NCBI GenBank assembly: GCA_050013915.1
Contig: JBEKEI010000079.1
Span: forward strand, 1-19,914
DNA from: Roseiarcus sp050013915
Lineage (GTDB): Bacteria; Pseudomonadota; Alphaproteobacteria; Rhizobiales; Beijerinckiaceae
Direction of reading: 5' to 3'
Length of the DNA: 19,914 nucleotides
Shown here: positions 5,312 to 13,432 of the stretch, piece by piece
Layout: the number at the start of each line of letters is the position of its first letter
Position numbering within the stretch: position 1 is the first letter of the stretch
Made by a program: the position numbers and the translations under genes
Notes under the pieces: model-generated
Seen by the model: the letters and a program-made list of their open reading frames with translations, nothing else
Databases searched by the model: none
What the model was told of the DNA's origin: nothing

Positions 5312-8294
5312 CGAGCCGCTTGCCCTCCCTGTCGTAGAAGACGGGTGCGACGACGCGGACGGCGACCGTTCCGGCCATCGTCGTCACGAACAGGCTGGCG
5401 CCGATCCGCTCGCGCCCGCCGGCGACCAGCGCCATCGCGAAGCTGCGGCCGAGCGTCGGGCTGAGATAGGACGAGGTGACATGGCCGAGCGCCGGCGTGC
5501 CGATCGCCGGCTCCTTCATGCCGACGACCTGGGCGCCCTCGTCGAGCCGGAACGCCGGATCCTCGGGCATGAGGCCGACGAGCTGCTTGCGCCCCGGCCG
5601 CGCGAGGTCCGCCAAGCCAAGCGAGCGCTTGCCGATGAAGTCGGGCTTGGCCATCGCGACCATCCGGCCGAGGCCGAGATCGTCGGGGGTCACCGTGCCG
5701 TCGGTCTCCTGGCCGACGACGATGAAGCCCTTTTCCGCGCGCAGGATCAGCAGCGCATCGAGGCCGTAGACGACGCAGTCGACCTTGCGGCCTTCCTCCC
5801 AGATCGCCTCCAGCACGGAGCGCCCGTAATCGGCGGGGACATTGACCTCGAAGCCGAGTTCGCCGGTGAAGCTGACGCGGGCGAGCCGGGTCGCGACGCC
5901 GCAGATGCGGCCCTCGCGCATGCTCATATGCGGCAGCGCCGCGGGCGCGAGGTCGATCCCCTCGACCAGCGGCGCCAGCATCTCGCGCCCGCGCGGGCCG
6001 TTGATCGCGATCGTCGCCCATTGCTCGGTCGTCGAGGTGAACCAGACCTTCAGCTCCGGCCATTCCGTCTGCAGGAAATCCTCCATCTGGGCGACGACGC
6101 GCGCCGCGCCCGAGGTCGTCGTGGTGACGTGAAAGCGGTCGGCCGCGAGCCGGGCGACGACGCCGTCGTCCATCACATAGCCCGCCTCGTTCAGCATGAG
6201 GCCGTAGCGGCAGCGGCCGATTCCGAGCTTGGCGAAGGAATTCACATAGACGCGGTTGAGGAATTCGGCGGCGTCGGGGCCGACCACTTCGAGCTTGCCG
6301 AGCGTCGAGGCGTCCATGATCCCGGCGCGCGCCCGCGCGCCGAGGCATTCGCGGGTCACCGCCGCGGTCATGTCCTCGCCGGGGCGCAGAAAGTAGGACG
6401 CGCGCTTCCACAGCCCCGCTTCCTCGAATTTCGCGCCCTGCTCCTCCGCCCAGCCGTGCATCGGCGTCCGGCGGACGGGATCGAAGAGATCGCGCCGCGA
6501 CATGCCGGCGATGGCGCCGAAAGTCACCGGGGTATAGGGCAGCCGGAAAGTGGTGAGGCCGACTTGCGGGATCGTCTTGCCCAGCGCCTCGGCGGCGATC
6601 GCCAGCGCGTTCATGTTGGACGTCTTGCCCTGGTCGGTCGCCATGCCCGAGGTCGTGTAGCGCTTGATATGCTCGATCGAGCGCATGCCTTCGCGCGTCG
6701 CCAATGTCACGTCGCGCGCGGTGACGTCGTTCTGGAAATCGACGAAGGCCCTGGCCTTGGCGGGATCGCCGCGCGCGGGCGCGCGGCCGAGGAAGCCGCC
6801 GCGCGCGATCGGCGCGCGCTCCACAAGGAGCGGCTCAGGCGCCGGGGCGCCGATCGCCGCCGCCCCCGCTTGCGCGCCGTCGGCGAGCGCCGCGGCGAGG
6901 CCGAATACGCCGCGGCAGGCGCCCGCCGAGCGCTCATCCTGGGCCGAGACGGCGGGAAGGAAGGCCTGAAGCGCTGCGTCGAAGGCGACTTTGCCGCGCG
7001 ACTGCGAGAACAGATGCAGGCTCGGCGTCCAGCCGCCGCTCATCGCGATGAGATCGCAGGCGATCGGCTCGGCCGGCCCCGCCGTCCCGTCGGCCCAGAG
7101 CCTGGCGACCAGCGCATGGGAAACGCGGGTTCGCCCGCGCGTCCCCGATATCACGGCGCCCGTCTCGACGCGCAGGCCCGCCTGGCGCGCGGCCTGCGGC
7201 CATTCGCCGTCGGCCTGGGCGCGCAGGTCGACGATCGCGGCGATCGCGACGCCCGCCTGCGCGAGCTCCAGCGCCGCGCGATAGGCCGAGTCATGGGCGG
7301 TCGCGATCACCGCGCGCGTTCCCGGCTTGACACCATAGCGAACGAGATAGCCGCGCGCGGCCTCGGCGAGCATGATCCCGGGCCGGTCGTTGTCGGGAAA
7401 CACCAGCGGCCGCTCATGGGCGCCGGTGGCGAGCACGACCCGCCTCGCGCGCACCTGCCACAGCCGCTCGCGCGGCAGCTTCGGATCGGGCGCGGCGAGA
7501 TGGTCGCCGATCCGCTCGAGCCCGGCGAGGAAATTCTGCGCGTAATAGCCGAAGATCTGGGTGCGCGGCAGCAGCGTGACCTTGGGCGAGGCCTGCAGTT
7601 CGGCGAGCGCCGCGGCGAGCCAGTCCGCCGCGGCGGCGCCGTCGATGCGCGCGGCGGTCTCGGCCAGCAGCGAACCGCCCAATTCCGCCTGCTCGTCGAA
7701 CAGCATCACCCGGGCGCCGCCGCGCGCCGCGGCGAGCGCGGCGGCGAGGCCGGCGGGACCGGCGCCGATCACCGCGACGTCGCAATGGGCGTAGAGATTG
7801 GCGTAATGGTCGGCGTCGCGCGCGGCCGGGGCGCGGCCGAGGCCGGCGGCGCGGCGGATCAGCGGCTCGTAGAGCTTGGCCCAGGCGCCTTTGGGATGCA
7901 TGAAGGTCTTGTAGTAGAAGCCGGCGGGGAAGAAAGCCGAGAACAAGTCGTTGACCGCCTGCAGGTCGAAGCGCAGCGAAGGCCAGTTGTTCTGGCTGAC
8001 CGCGGTCAGCCCCTCGGTGAGCTCGACCTCGGTCGCGCGGATATTGGGCGTGAACCGGCCCTCGCTCGACCCGACGCCGACCAGCGCATTGGGCTCGTCC
8101 GAGCCCAGCGCGAGGATCCCGCGCGGCCGGTGATATTTGAACGAGCGGCCGGTCAGATGGACGCCATTGGCGAGCAGCGCCGAGGCGAGCGTGTCGCCGG
8201 CCAGGCCCCGAAAACTCCGGCCGTCGAAAGTGAAGCCGATCGGCCGGCTGCGGTCGATGCGGCCGCCCGCCGCGAGGCGAAAGGCGCGCGTCAT
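5304..8294 (-). CDS. soxA: Sarcosine oxidase subunit alpha
   Basis: Large subunit (996 aa) of heterotetrameric sarcosine oxidase, holding NAD+ and the tetrahydrofolate site. Residues about 15-110 form the ferredoxin-like N-terminal domain (FTFDGRSFRGLAGDTLASAL, SFKYHRPRGILALGSDEPNA), which lacks the iron-binding cysteines, as usual for this family. A dinucleotide-binding motif lies at 175-184 (VIGAGPAGLA). The last roughly 400 residues are a GcvT-like aminomethyltransferase domain (MDASTLGKLEVVGPDAAEFL, ARVSFTGELGFEVNVPADYG, DLGLGRMVAMAKPDFIGKRS). I chose ATG 8294 (MTRAFRLAAGGRIDRSRPIG); the frame stays open to 8534, but that extension is not family-like. Normally soxD lies directly upstream. 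Here soxD and soxB are about 5.5 kb away, so soxAG must be transcribed separately. Confidence 0.95.
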   Translation of the reverse strand: MTRAFRLAAGGRIDRSRPIGFTFDGRSFRGLAGDTLASALLANGVHLTGRSFKYHRPRGILALGSDEPNALVGVGSSEGRFTPNIRATEVELTEGLTAVSQNNWPSLRFDLQAVNDLFSAFFPAGFYYKTFMHPKGAWAKLYEPLIRRAAGLGRAPAARDADHYANLYAHCDVAVIGAGPAGLAAALAAARGGARVMLFDEQAELGGSLLAETAARIDGAAAADWLAAALAELQASPKVTLLPRTQIFGYYAQNFLAGLERIGDHLAAPDPKLPRERLWQVRARRVVLATGAHERPLVFPDNDRPGIMLAEAARGYLVRYGVKPGTRAVIATAHDSAYRAALELAQAGVAIAAIVDLRAQADGEWPQAARQAGLRVETGAVISGTRGRTRVSHALVARLWADGTAGPAEPIACDLIAMSGGWTPSLHLFSQSRGKVAFDAALQAFLPAVSAQDERSAGACRGVFGLAAALADGAQAGAAAIGAPAPEPLLVERAPIARGGFLGRAPARGDPAKARAFVDFQNDVTARDVTLATREGMRSIEHIKRYTTSGMATDQGKTSNMNALAIAAEALGKTIPQVGLTTFRLPYTPVTFGAIAGMSRRDLFDPVRRTPMHGWAEEQGAKFEEAGLWKRASYFLRPGEDMTAAVTRECLGARARAGIMDASTLGKLEVVGPDAAEFLNRVYVNSFAKLGIGRCRYGLMLNEAGYVMDDGVVARLAADRFHVTTTTSGAARVVAQMEDFLQTEWPELKVWFTSTTEQWATIAINGPRGREMLAPLVEGIDLAPAALPHMSMREGRICGVATRLARVSFTGELGFEVNVPADYGRSVLEAIWEEGRKVDCVVYGLDALLILRAEKGFIVVGQETDGTVTPDDLGLGRMVAMAKPDFIGKRSLGLADLARPGRKQLVGLMPEDPAFRLDEGAQVVGMKEPAIGTPALGHVTSSYLSPTLGRSFAMALVAGGRERIGASLFVTTMAGTVAVRVVAPVFYDREGKRLDG

Positions 8295-8356
8295 CGCGCA
8301 GCCCCGGCGGGCCACGGCTTCTCGCTGACCCCTGGCCTCGCCGCGCCCGTCGCCAT
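8291..8356 (-). CDS. Possible short leader ORF or remnant before soxA
   Basis: A 21-codon frame (starting MATGAARPGVSEKP) ends with a TGA that overlaps the soxA ATG as ATGA. Such ATGA coupling is normally made by the tail of soxD. It could be a leftover 3' end of an ancestral soxD after the locus was split, or a chance frame. Its end (PWPAGAAR) does not clearly match the intact SoxD tail (YKAGEARPV). Confidence 0.15.
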   Translation of the reverse strand: MATGAARPGVSEKPWPAGAAR

Positions 8357-8496
8357 CGCCTGCGCCAGTCCCCAGATCCCGAACCGCCGGCAACCTAAAG
8401 GCAAGCGCGGCGAAGGGGAAACCGGTTTTCCGGCGCGGCGCGCGACAATTTGAGATGGCGGCGCGCGCGGGCGCCGCTGCGCGATCGACCACGCGC

Positions 8497-8525
8497 TTGC
8501 AAAGGACCGCGCCGGCCCATAGGTA
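8497..8525 (+). promoter_or_regulatory. Putative promoter of the NFU-type gene
   Basis: TTGCAA (8497-8502) is followed after 17 bases by TAGGTA (8520-8525), giving an expected 5' leader of about 30 bases before the GTG start at 8561. The -10 match is moderate. Confidence 0.3.
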
Positions 8526-8560
8526 GAAGGCCAAGCCCTGCCCTCCCGGAGCGAGCCCGC

Positions 8561-9118
8561 GTGTTCATCCAGACCGAAGCGACCCCCAATCCCGCGACCC
8601 TCAAGTTCCTGCCCGGCCGGCCGGTCATGGAAGAGGGCACGTTCGAGGCGCGCGACCTCGACGAGGCGGAGCGCTCGCCGCTCGCCAAGGCGCTGATGCA
8701 GGTGCCGGGAGTCAGCGGCGTGTTCTTCGCGCCCGATTTCATCTCGGTGACCAAGAACGAGGGCGAGTGGCAGCATCTGCGCCCGGCGATCCTCGGCGTG
8801 GTCACTGAATTCTATCTGTCCGGCGCGCCGCTGCTGCAGGGCCCGCAGGGGCCGACCGACGCCTCGGGCGAATTCTTCGCGCCCGCCGATTCCGAGATCG
8901 TCGAGACGATCAAGGACCTCATCGAGACCCGGGTGCGCCCGGCGGTGGCGGGCGACGGCGGCGACATCACCTTCAAGGGCTTCCGCGACGGCATCGTCTA
9001 TCTCGCGATGAAAGGGGCCTGCTCCGGCTGCCCCTCCTCGACCGCGACGCTGAAGCACGGCATCGAGAACCTGTTCAAGCATTTCCTGCCCGAAGTGCAG
9101 GGGGTCGAGCAGATCTGA
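8561..9118 (+). CDS. NifU-family (NFU1-type) iron-sulfur cluster carrier
   Basis: Carries and delivers Fe-S clusters to target enzymes in the cytoplasm. It is 185 aa with two domains: an N-terminal NFU domain (FIQTEATPNPATLKFLPGR, residues 2-20, through about 90) and a C-terminal NifU-like domain (about 108-185: IETRVRPAVAGDGGDITFKG) with the cluster-binding C154-x2-C157 (KGACSGCPSSTATLKHGIE). This layout matches mitochondrial NFU1 and its alphaproteobacterial relatives rather than E. coli NfuA, which has a degenerate A-type domain first. The GTG start at 8561 places the conserved FIQTEATPNP at the N-terminus, with GGAG nine bases upstream. It is divergent from soxA across a 266-base gap and convergent with the SDR-like gene (10-base gap). 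[4Fe-4S] enzymes such as SdaA are plausible clients by inference only. Confidence 0.93.
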   Translation: MFIQTEATPNPATLKFLPGRPVMEEGTFEARDLDEAERSPLAKALMQVPGVSGVFFAPDFISVTKNEGEWQHLRPAILGVVTEFYLSGAPLLQGPQGPTDASGEFFAPADSEIVETIKDLIETRVRPAVAGDGGDITFKGFRDGIVYLAMKGACSGCPSSTATLKHGIENLFKHFLPEVQGVEQI

Positions 9119-9128
9119 GGGCGGCGGG

Positions 9129-9995
9129 TCACGCACCCCCCTCCCCGGCCGCCGCGAGCGCCCGCAGGCCCTCGCGATAGCTCGGATATTTCGGCGCGAA
9201 GCCGAGCATCGTCTCGAGCTTGGCGATCGAGACGCGCTTGTTGTCGCCGTAGAAACTGCGCGCCATCGCCGACATGTCCGCGGTCTCGTAGGGCTCCTCG
9301 GGCGGGACCGGCAGGCCGAGCAGGCCGGCGGCGAAGGCGATGACATCCTGCGGCGGCGCCGGCTCCTCGTCGGCGACGTTCCAGATTCCGCCCTCGCCAG
9401 GCGCGGCGAGCGTCAGCGCGATCGCCTGCGCGATGTCCTCGACATGGGCGCGGTTGAACACCTGCCCCGGCTTGACGATGCGGCGCGCGTCGCCCTCGCG
9501 CAGCTTGACCAGCATGTTGCGCCCCGGCCCGTAGATCCCCGCCAGCCGCAGCACATGGACGGGGACGTCCATCGACTCGCCGAGCGCCCGCCACTGCCGC
9601 TCGGCGACGACGCGCGCGCGGCCGCGCTCGGAGGTCGGCGCGGTCGGCGCGGTTTCGTCGATCCAGGCGCCGCCGTGATCGCCATAGACGCCGATCGTCG
9701 AGAGATAGACGATCGCCTTCAGCCGCCGCGCCGCGCCTATCGCGCCGGCGAAGCGCGAGAGAACGGGATCCTCGGCGCCCGGCGCGATCGACACCAGCAG
9801 CGCCTCGGCGGCCGCGAGCCGCGGCGCCAGCGCGGCGTCGGCGCGCCGGCCGTCGAACACGAAGGCCTCGATCCCGTCGGCGGCGAGCGCTTCCGCCTTG
9901 GCGGCTTCGCGCACCGTGCCGCTCGCCGCCACGCCCTCCTGGCCGCCGAGAAAATGCAGCGCGCAATAGCCGAGGCCGAAACAGAACAGATTCAA
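9129..9995 (-). CDS. SDR-like NAD-dependent epimerase/dehydratase family protein
   Basis: A Rossmann-fold protein of 288 aa related to atypical extended SDRs (YeeZ-like). The start is LNLFCFGLGYCALHFL, with a GxGxx pattern at the nucleotide site. Further family features are VYLSTIGVYGDHGG (the strand with Ser and Tyr-Gly), VLRLAGIYGPGRNML, FNRAHVEDIAQAI and IWNVADEEPAPPQDVI. A usual YxxxK catalytic pair is not obvious after the VYGDHGG block (ERGRARVVAERQWR stands in its place), so enzymatic activity and substrate are uncertain. TTG at 9995 is chosen because it overlaps the cysG stop as TTGA, a standard coupling signal, and because the Rossmann strand starts there; the frame continues upstream inside cysG. 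It probably forms an operon with cysG. Confidence 0.85.
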   Translation of the reverse strand: MNLFCFGLGYCALHFLGGQEGVAASGTVREAAKAEALAADGIEAFVFDGRRADAALAPRLAAAEALLVSIAPGAEDPVLSRFAGAIGAARRLKAIVYLSTIGVYGDHGGAWIDETAPTAPTSERGRARVVAERQWRALGESMDVPVHVLRLAGIYGPGRNMLVKLREGDARRIVKPGQVFNRAHVEDIAQAIALTLAAPGEGGIWNVADEEPAPPQDVIAFAAGLLGLPVPPEEPYETADMSAMARSFYGDNKRVSIAKLETMLGFAPKYPSYREGLRALAAAGEGGA

Positions 9996-11494
9996 GGGCC
10001 GGCGCTCCCCTCGTTGGGCATCGCCCGGTCGAGCGTGCGCCCGTACAGCAGCATGCACGGCCCTTGCAGGGCCTGCGCCGCGATCAGCGCGGGCATTACC
10101 GCGAGCGCGGCGACGAACCGGCGCTCCTCGGGCAGGCTCGCATTCTCGATCATCACGGCTGGGGTCAGCGGGTCGAGCCCCTCATCCAGCAGGCGCCGCG
10201 TCAGCGCCGGCAGGGTCTTGACCCCCATATAGACCGCCGTCGTCGCCTCGGGATCGACCAGCGCCGCCCAGTCGAGCCGCTGCGGCAGCGAGCCGTCGGC
10301 GGCGTGGGCGGTGATGAACTGGATGCGGCGCGCGCGGTCGCGCTCGCTCAGCGAAAGCCCGAGCGAGGCGGCGGCGGCGAGGGCGGCGGTGATCCCCGGA
10401 ACGATCGTGCAGGGAATGCCGGCGGCGCGCGCGGCGGCGATCTCCTCGTTGGTGCGGCCGAACACGGCGGGATCGCCGCCCTTGAGCCGGACCACCTTCT
10501 TGCCCTCGAGCCCGAGCGTCACCAGCAGCGCCGAAATATCGGCCTGGCCGACCGACGGGCCATGGCCGCGCTTGCCGACATTGATGCGCTGCGCCTCGCG
10601 GCGCGCGAGGTCGAGCACGGCGGGCGATACGAGATCGTCGAACAGCACGACGTCGGCCGACTGCAGCGCGCGCACCGCCTTCAGCGTCAGCAGTTCGGGG
10701 TCGCCGGGACCGCCGCCGACCAGCACGACCTCGCCCCTGTTCGGCAGGCGCTGGTCGGCGACGGAGGCCGCGAGCAAAGCGTCGAGATCGCTCGGCGCCG
10801 GCGCCCGCCCGGCGCTGGCGAGCGCGAGGGTGGCGAAGCGCTCCCAGAAGCCGCGGCGCTGGCGGAAACTGCCGCCGAGCGCGGAAAAACGCGGCCGCCA
10901 GTCCCTCGCCGCCTTCGCCCACTGCGCGAAATTGCCGGGGATCAACGCCTCGATGCGCGCGCGCAGCGCCTGGCCGAACACCGGCGCGGCGCCGTCGGTC
11001 GAAATGCCGATCACCAGCGGCGACCGGTTGACGATCGCGCCGAAGGAGAAATCGCAGAATTCGGGACGGTCGATCACATTGACCGGCGCGCCCGCGCGGC
11101 GCGCCGCCTGCGCGAAGGCCCTCGCCTCGTCGTCGTCGGCCGCCTCGCCGACCGCCAGCGCGGCGCCCCGGAGATCCTCCGGCGCCCAGCCGCGCGTCAC
11201 GACCACGATGCGCGGGTGGCGCGCCGCCGTCTCCAGCAGCCTCGCCGAGGGGACGGGCGCGAAGACGGCGATCTCGGCGCCCGCCGCCGCGAGCAGTTCG
11301 GCCTTCCAGGCGGCCGGTTCCGACCCGCCGGCGAGCACGACCCGCCGGCCATCCAGCTTGAAGAACACCGGCAGGTTGGCGAGCGGCCGGATCGCGTCGA
11401 GCGCGCGCGCGCTCGGCCCGCGGCGCGCCGCCGCCGCCTCGCCGGCCACCGACCGGGGGCGGTTCGGGCCAGCCATTTCGTCGCCGCCGGTCAT
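9992..11494 (-). CDS. cysG: Siroheme synthase (fused precorrin-2 dehydrogenase/ferrochelatase and uroporphyrinogen-III C-methyltransferase)
   Basis: Makes siroheme, the cofactor of sulfite and nitrite reductases, from uroporphyrinogen III. It is 500 aa. The N-terminal half (about 38-240) is the dehydrogenase/chelatase: LDGRRVVLAGGSEPAAWKAE is the NAD site, and NVIDRPEFCDFSFGAIVNRS with IGISTDGAAPVFGQALRARI is the alphaproteobacterial version of the core. D142 aligns with the catalytic Asp104 of E. coli CysG. The C-terminal half (about 254-500) is the SAM-dependent methyltransferase, with VGGGPGDPELLTLKA at 259-273, RLKGGDPAVFGR and VPGITAALAA. ATG 11494 gives a short extra N-terminus; ATG 11476 is an alternative. 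It is divergent from apbC and overlaps the downstream SDR-like gene by four bases. No sulfite reductase gene is in the window. Confidence 0.95.
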   Translation of the reverse strand: MTGGDEMAGPNRPRSVAGEAAAARRGPSARALDAIRPLANLPVFFKLDGRRVVLAGGSEPAAWKAELLAAAGAEIAVFAPVPSARLLETAARHPRIVVVTRGWAPEDLRGAALAVGEAADDDEARAFAQAARRAGAPVNVIDRPEFCDFSFGAIVNRSPLVIGISTDGAAPVFGQALRARIEALIPGNFAQWAKAARDWRPRFSALGGSFRQRRGFWERFATLALASAGRAPAPSDLDALLAASVADQRLPNRGEVVLVGGGPGDPELLTLKAVRALQSADVVLFDDLVSPAVLDLARREAQRINVGKRGHGPSVGQADISALLVTLGLEGKKVVRLKGGDPAVFGRTNEEIAAARAAGIPCTIVPGITAALAAAASLGLSLSERDRARRIQFITAHAADGSLPQRLDWAALVDPEATTAVYMGVKTLPALTRRLLDEGLDPLTPAVMIENASLPEERRFVAALAVMPALIAAQALQGPCMLLYGRTLDRAMPNEGSAGP

Positions 11495-11509
11495 CCCGTG
11501 CGATTGTCC

Positions 11510-11538
11510 TTCAAAGGTCCGCGCGAGAGGCCTATACC
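11510..11538 (+). promoter_or_regulatory. Putative promoter of the apbC-DUF971 pair
   Basis: TTCAAA (11510-11515), then 17 bases, then TATACC (11533-11538), about 80 bases before the apbC start, in the 126-base divergent gap with cysG. TTGTCC at 11504 is an alternative -35 with poorer spacing. Confidence 0.3.
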
Positions 11539-11620
11539 AAATGTCGGCCCACCTGAAGCCGTCGCTTCGCCGGCGCCGAACGTCAAGATCGGCGATACGG
11601 GACGCCGCGCAGCCGGGGGA

Positions 11621-12739
11621 ATGATCTTGCTCGACGAGAACGCGATCACCAAGGCGCTTGGCGCGGTGCCGGGGCCGGACGGCAAGACGCCGCTCACCCG
11701 CTCGGGCGCCATCGGCGGCCTGACCCATCGCGACGGCAAGGTCTATCTGTCGATCGTGGTCGATCCCGCCCAGGCTGAGAGGGCCGAGCCGATGCGCAAG
11801 GCGGCCGAGACCGCGTTGCGCGGTGTCGAAGGCGTCAGCGCGGCGATCGTCACCCTGACCTCCGAACGCGCCCCCGGCGCGCCGCCCGCCCACGGCCATG
11901 CCCATCCGCCCGCCGGCCGGGCGGCGGCGCGTCGCACGCCCGAAAGCGTGGCCGGGGTCCGGCACATCGTCGCGGTCGCCTCGGGCAAGGGCGGCGTCGG
12001 CAAGTCGACGGTCGCCGCCAATCTCGCAGTCGCAATGGCGCTCGAGGGCTGGCGCGTCGGGCTGCTCGACGCCGACGTGTTCGGGCCGTCGGCGCCGCGC
12101 CTGTTCGGCCTCGCCGAGAAGCCGAAGGTCGAGCGCAATTTCCTCGTCCCGCCCGTCGCCCATGGCGTCAAGGTCATCTCGATCGGATTGATGATCGAGG
12201 AGGAGGCGCCGGTCGTCTGGCGCGGCCCGATGGTCATGTCCGCGATCACCCAGTTGCTGCGCGAGGTCGCCTGGGGCGAACTCGATTGCCTTGTTGTCGA
12301 CATGCCGCCGGGCACCGGCGACGTGCAGCTGACAATGGCGCAGAGCGCCCCGCTCGCCGGCGCGGTGATCGTCTCGACGCCGCAGGATCTCGCGCTGATC
12401 GACGCGCGGCGCGGCGTGGCGATGTTCGAAAAGGTCAGCATTCCGGTGCTGGGCGTCATCGAGAACATGAGCTATTTCATCTGCCCGCATTGCCAGGGCC
12501 GCAGCGACATATTCGCCCATGGCGGCGCGCGTCACGAAGCCGAGAAGCGTGGCGTCCCGTTCCTCGGCGAAGTGCCCCTCGACATTGCGATTCGCCAGAC
12601 CTCCGACGCGGGCCGCCCGATCGTCGCCGCCGAGCCCGACGGCGCCCACGCCCGGGCGTTCCGCGCCATTGCGCGCGCCTTGATCGCCGGGCTCGAGGCG
12701 CCGGGCCAGCGCGCCGCCCCAAAAATCGTGATCGGCTGA
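11621..12739 (+). CDS. apbC: Mrp/ApbC-family P-loop Fe-S cluster carrier ATPase
   Basis: ATP-binding Fe-S carrier of the Mrp/NBP35 group. It is 372 aa. The N-terminal DUF59/MIP18-like domain (about 1-80) is followed by a His/Pro/Ala linker (GAPPAHGHAHPPAG, 86-99), then the P-loop domain with a deviant Walker A SGKGGVGKST (121-130), LLDADVFGPS, and VVDMPPGTGDVQLTM. The cluster-binding C-x2-C is at C288/C291 (FICPHCQGRS). Start choice: GGGGGA (11615-11620) touches ATG 11621, leaving no spacer, so the in-frame TTG at 11627, six bases past the SD, may be the true start; the products differ by two residues. The DUF971 gene follows after 6 bases, a common pairing for this family. Divergent from cysG. 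Confidence 0.95.
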   Translation: MILLDENAITKALGAVPGPDGKTPLTRSGAIGGLTHRDGKVYLSIVVDPAQAERAEPMRKAAETALRGVEGVSAAIVTLTSERAPGAPPAHGHAHPPAGRAAARRTPESVAGVRHIVAVASGKGGVGKSTVAANLAVAMALEGWRVGLLDADVFGPSAPRLFGLAEKPKVERNFLVPPVAHGVKVISIGLMIEEEAPVVWRGPMVMSAITQLLREVAWGELDCLVVDMPPGTGDVQLTMAQSAPLAGAVIVSTPQDLALIDARRGVAMFEKVSIPVLGVIENMSYFICPHCQGRSDIFAHGGARHEAEKRGVPFLGEVPLDIAIRQTSDAGRPIVAAEPDGAHARAFRAIARALIAGLEAPGQRAAPKIVIG

Positions 12740-12745
12740 CCCGCC

Positions 12746-13048
12746 ATGGCCGATCCCTGGCCGAAGCAGTTGCGACTCACCGACGAGGGCCGGTTGTTGA
12801 CGATCACATTCGATTCCGGGGAGGAATTTGCGCTGTCGAGCCGCGCGCTGCGGCTGGCGACCCAGAGCGCCGAGGCCAAGCGCCTGTCGCCGGAGGAGCG
12901 CGCCGCGCAGATCGGCGACCGCCCGGTGAGGATCCTCGAACTCGAGGCGATCGGCAATTATGCGATCCGCCCGACTTTCGACGATGGCCATGCAACGGGA
13001 ATCTACACCTGGAATTATCTGGCCGAACTGGGGCGGGCTTCCAAGTGA
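12746..13048 (+). CDS. DUF971 (gamma-butyrobetaine hydroxylase-like N-terminal domain) protein
   Basis: A 100-aa single-domain protein. The pattern is typical: PKQLRLTDEGRLLTITFDSG (beta-rich start), FALSSRALRLATQSAE, an acidic/Gln linker, VRILELEAIGNYAIRPTFDD, and GHATGIYTWNYLAELG. In related proteins the domain often sits next to Mrp/ApbC or is fused to it. A role helping Fe-S delivery is suggested by that association, not by any catalytic motif. The gene begins 6 bases after apbC and is surely cotranscribed with it. Confidence 0.88.
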   Translation: MADPWPKQLRLTDEGRLLTITFDSGEEFALSSRALRLATQSAEAKRLSPEERAAQIGDRPVRILELEAIGNYAIRPTFDDGHATGIYTWNYLAELGRASK

Positions 13049-13134
13049 ACCATGGCGGCGGAGCGCGTTCCATGCTCTACAGAACCGTAAGGCGGCGCGG
13101 ACGGACGGCGCCGCGGCCCGACTGGACGTGAGAC

Positions 13135-13407
13135 GTGACTCCTGAACAATGCAGAATGGCGCGCGCCGGTCTATCGATCGGCATCCGCGAACTCGCCGAA
13201 TCCGCCCGGGTCTCCGTCGGCACGGTCACTCGTTTCGAAGCCGGCCAGGGCGTGCCGGAAATGACCGTCGGGCTGTTCCAGAAGGCGCTGGAGCGCGCGG
13301 GCGTCGAGTTCGTCGCCAACGGCGCCGATTGCGGCGTCTGGCTGCGCAAGGGCGGCGCGGCGGCGGCCATATCGGTGCAGGAACTGACGTCCCAGAATGA
13401 CGAGTGA
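13135..13407 (+). CDS. Small XRE-family helix-turn-helix regulator
   Basis: A 90-aa DNA-binding protein. MTPEQCRMARAGLSIGIREL and AESARVSVGTVTRFEAGQ are the classic alphaproteobacterial MTPEQCRAAR-type XRE domain with the HTH at about residues 17-38. The downstream FQKALERAGVEFVANGADC is the typical helix and strand after it. GTG at 13135 is chosen because MTPEQC is the conserved family start. It follows the DUF971 gene after 86 bases and is convergent with the monooxygenase gene. Its targets cannot be read, but it lies between the two halves of the sox locus. Confidence 0.85.
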   Translation: MTPEQCRMARAGLSIGIRELAESARVSVGTVTRFEAGQGVPEMTVGLFQKALERAGVEFVANGADCGVWLRKGGAAAAISVQELTSQNDE

Positions 13408-13411
13408 AAAC

Positions 13412-13432
13412 GGGGGCGTTCGCTGCGCCCCT
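13412..13432. terminator. Bidirectional hairpin between convergent genes
   Basis: GGGGCG (13413-13418) and CGCCCC (13426-13431) form a perfect 6-bp stem with loop TTCGCTG between the XRE stop and the monooxygenase stop. On the minus strand it is followed by CGTTTTC, a short T-tract. The right arm overlaps the monooxygenase stop codon. Confidence 0.45.

Noticed and set aside
4860..8453. Very long plus-strand open frame (1197 codons) opposite soxA and soxG
   Set aside because: It is an antisense shadow of the highly GC-biased soxA/soxG genes: Arg/Asp/Gly-rich, no recognisable domain, while the minus strand encodes well-known proteins.
10064..12739. 891-codon plus frame that would extend ApbC across cysG
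   Set aside because: ApbC homology begins at 11621-11627; the upstream part is antisense to cysG.
9992..12991. 999-codon minus frame that would extend CysG through apbC and DUF971
   Set aside because: The conserved CysG sequence begins near 11494; everything upstream is antisense to apbC and DUF971.
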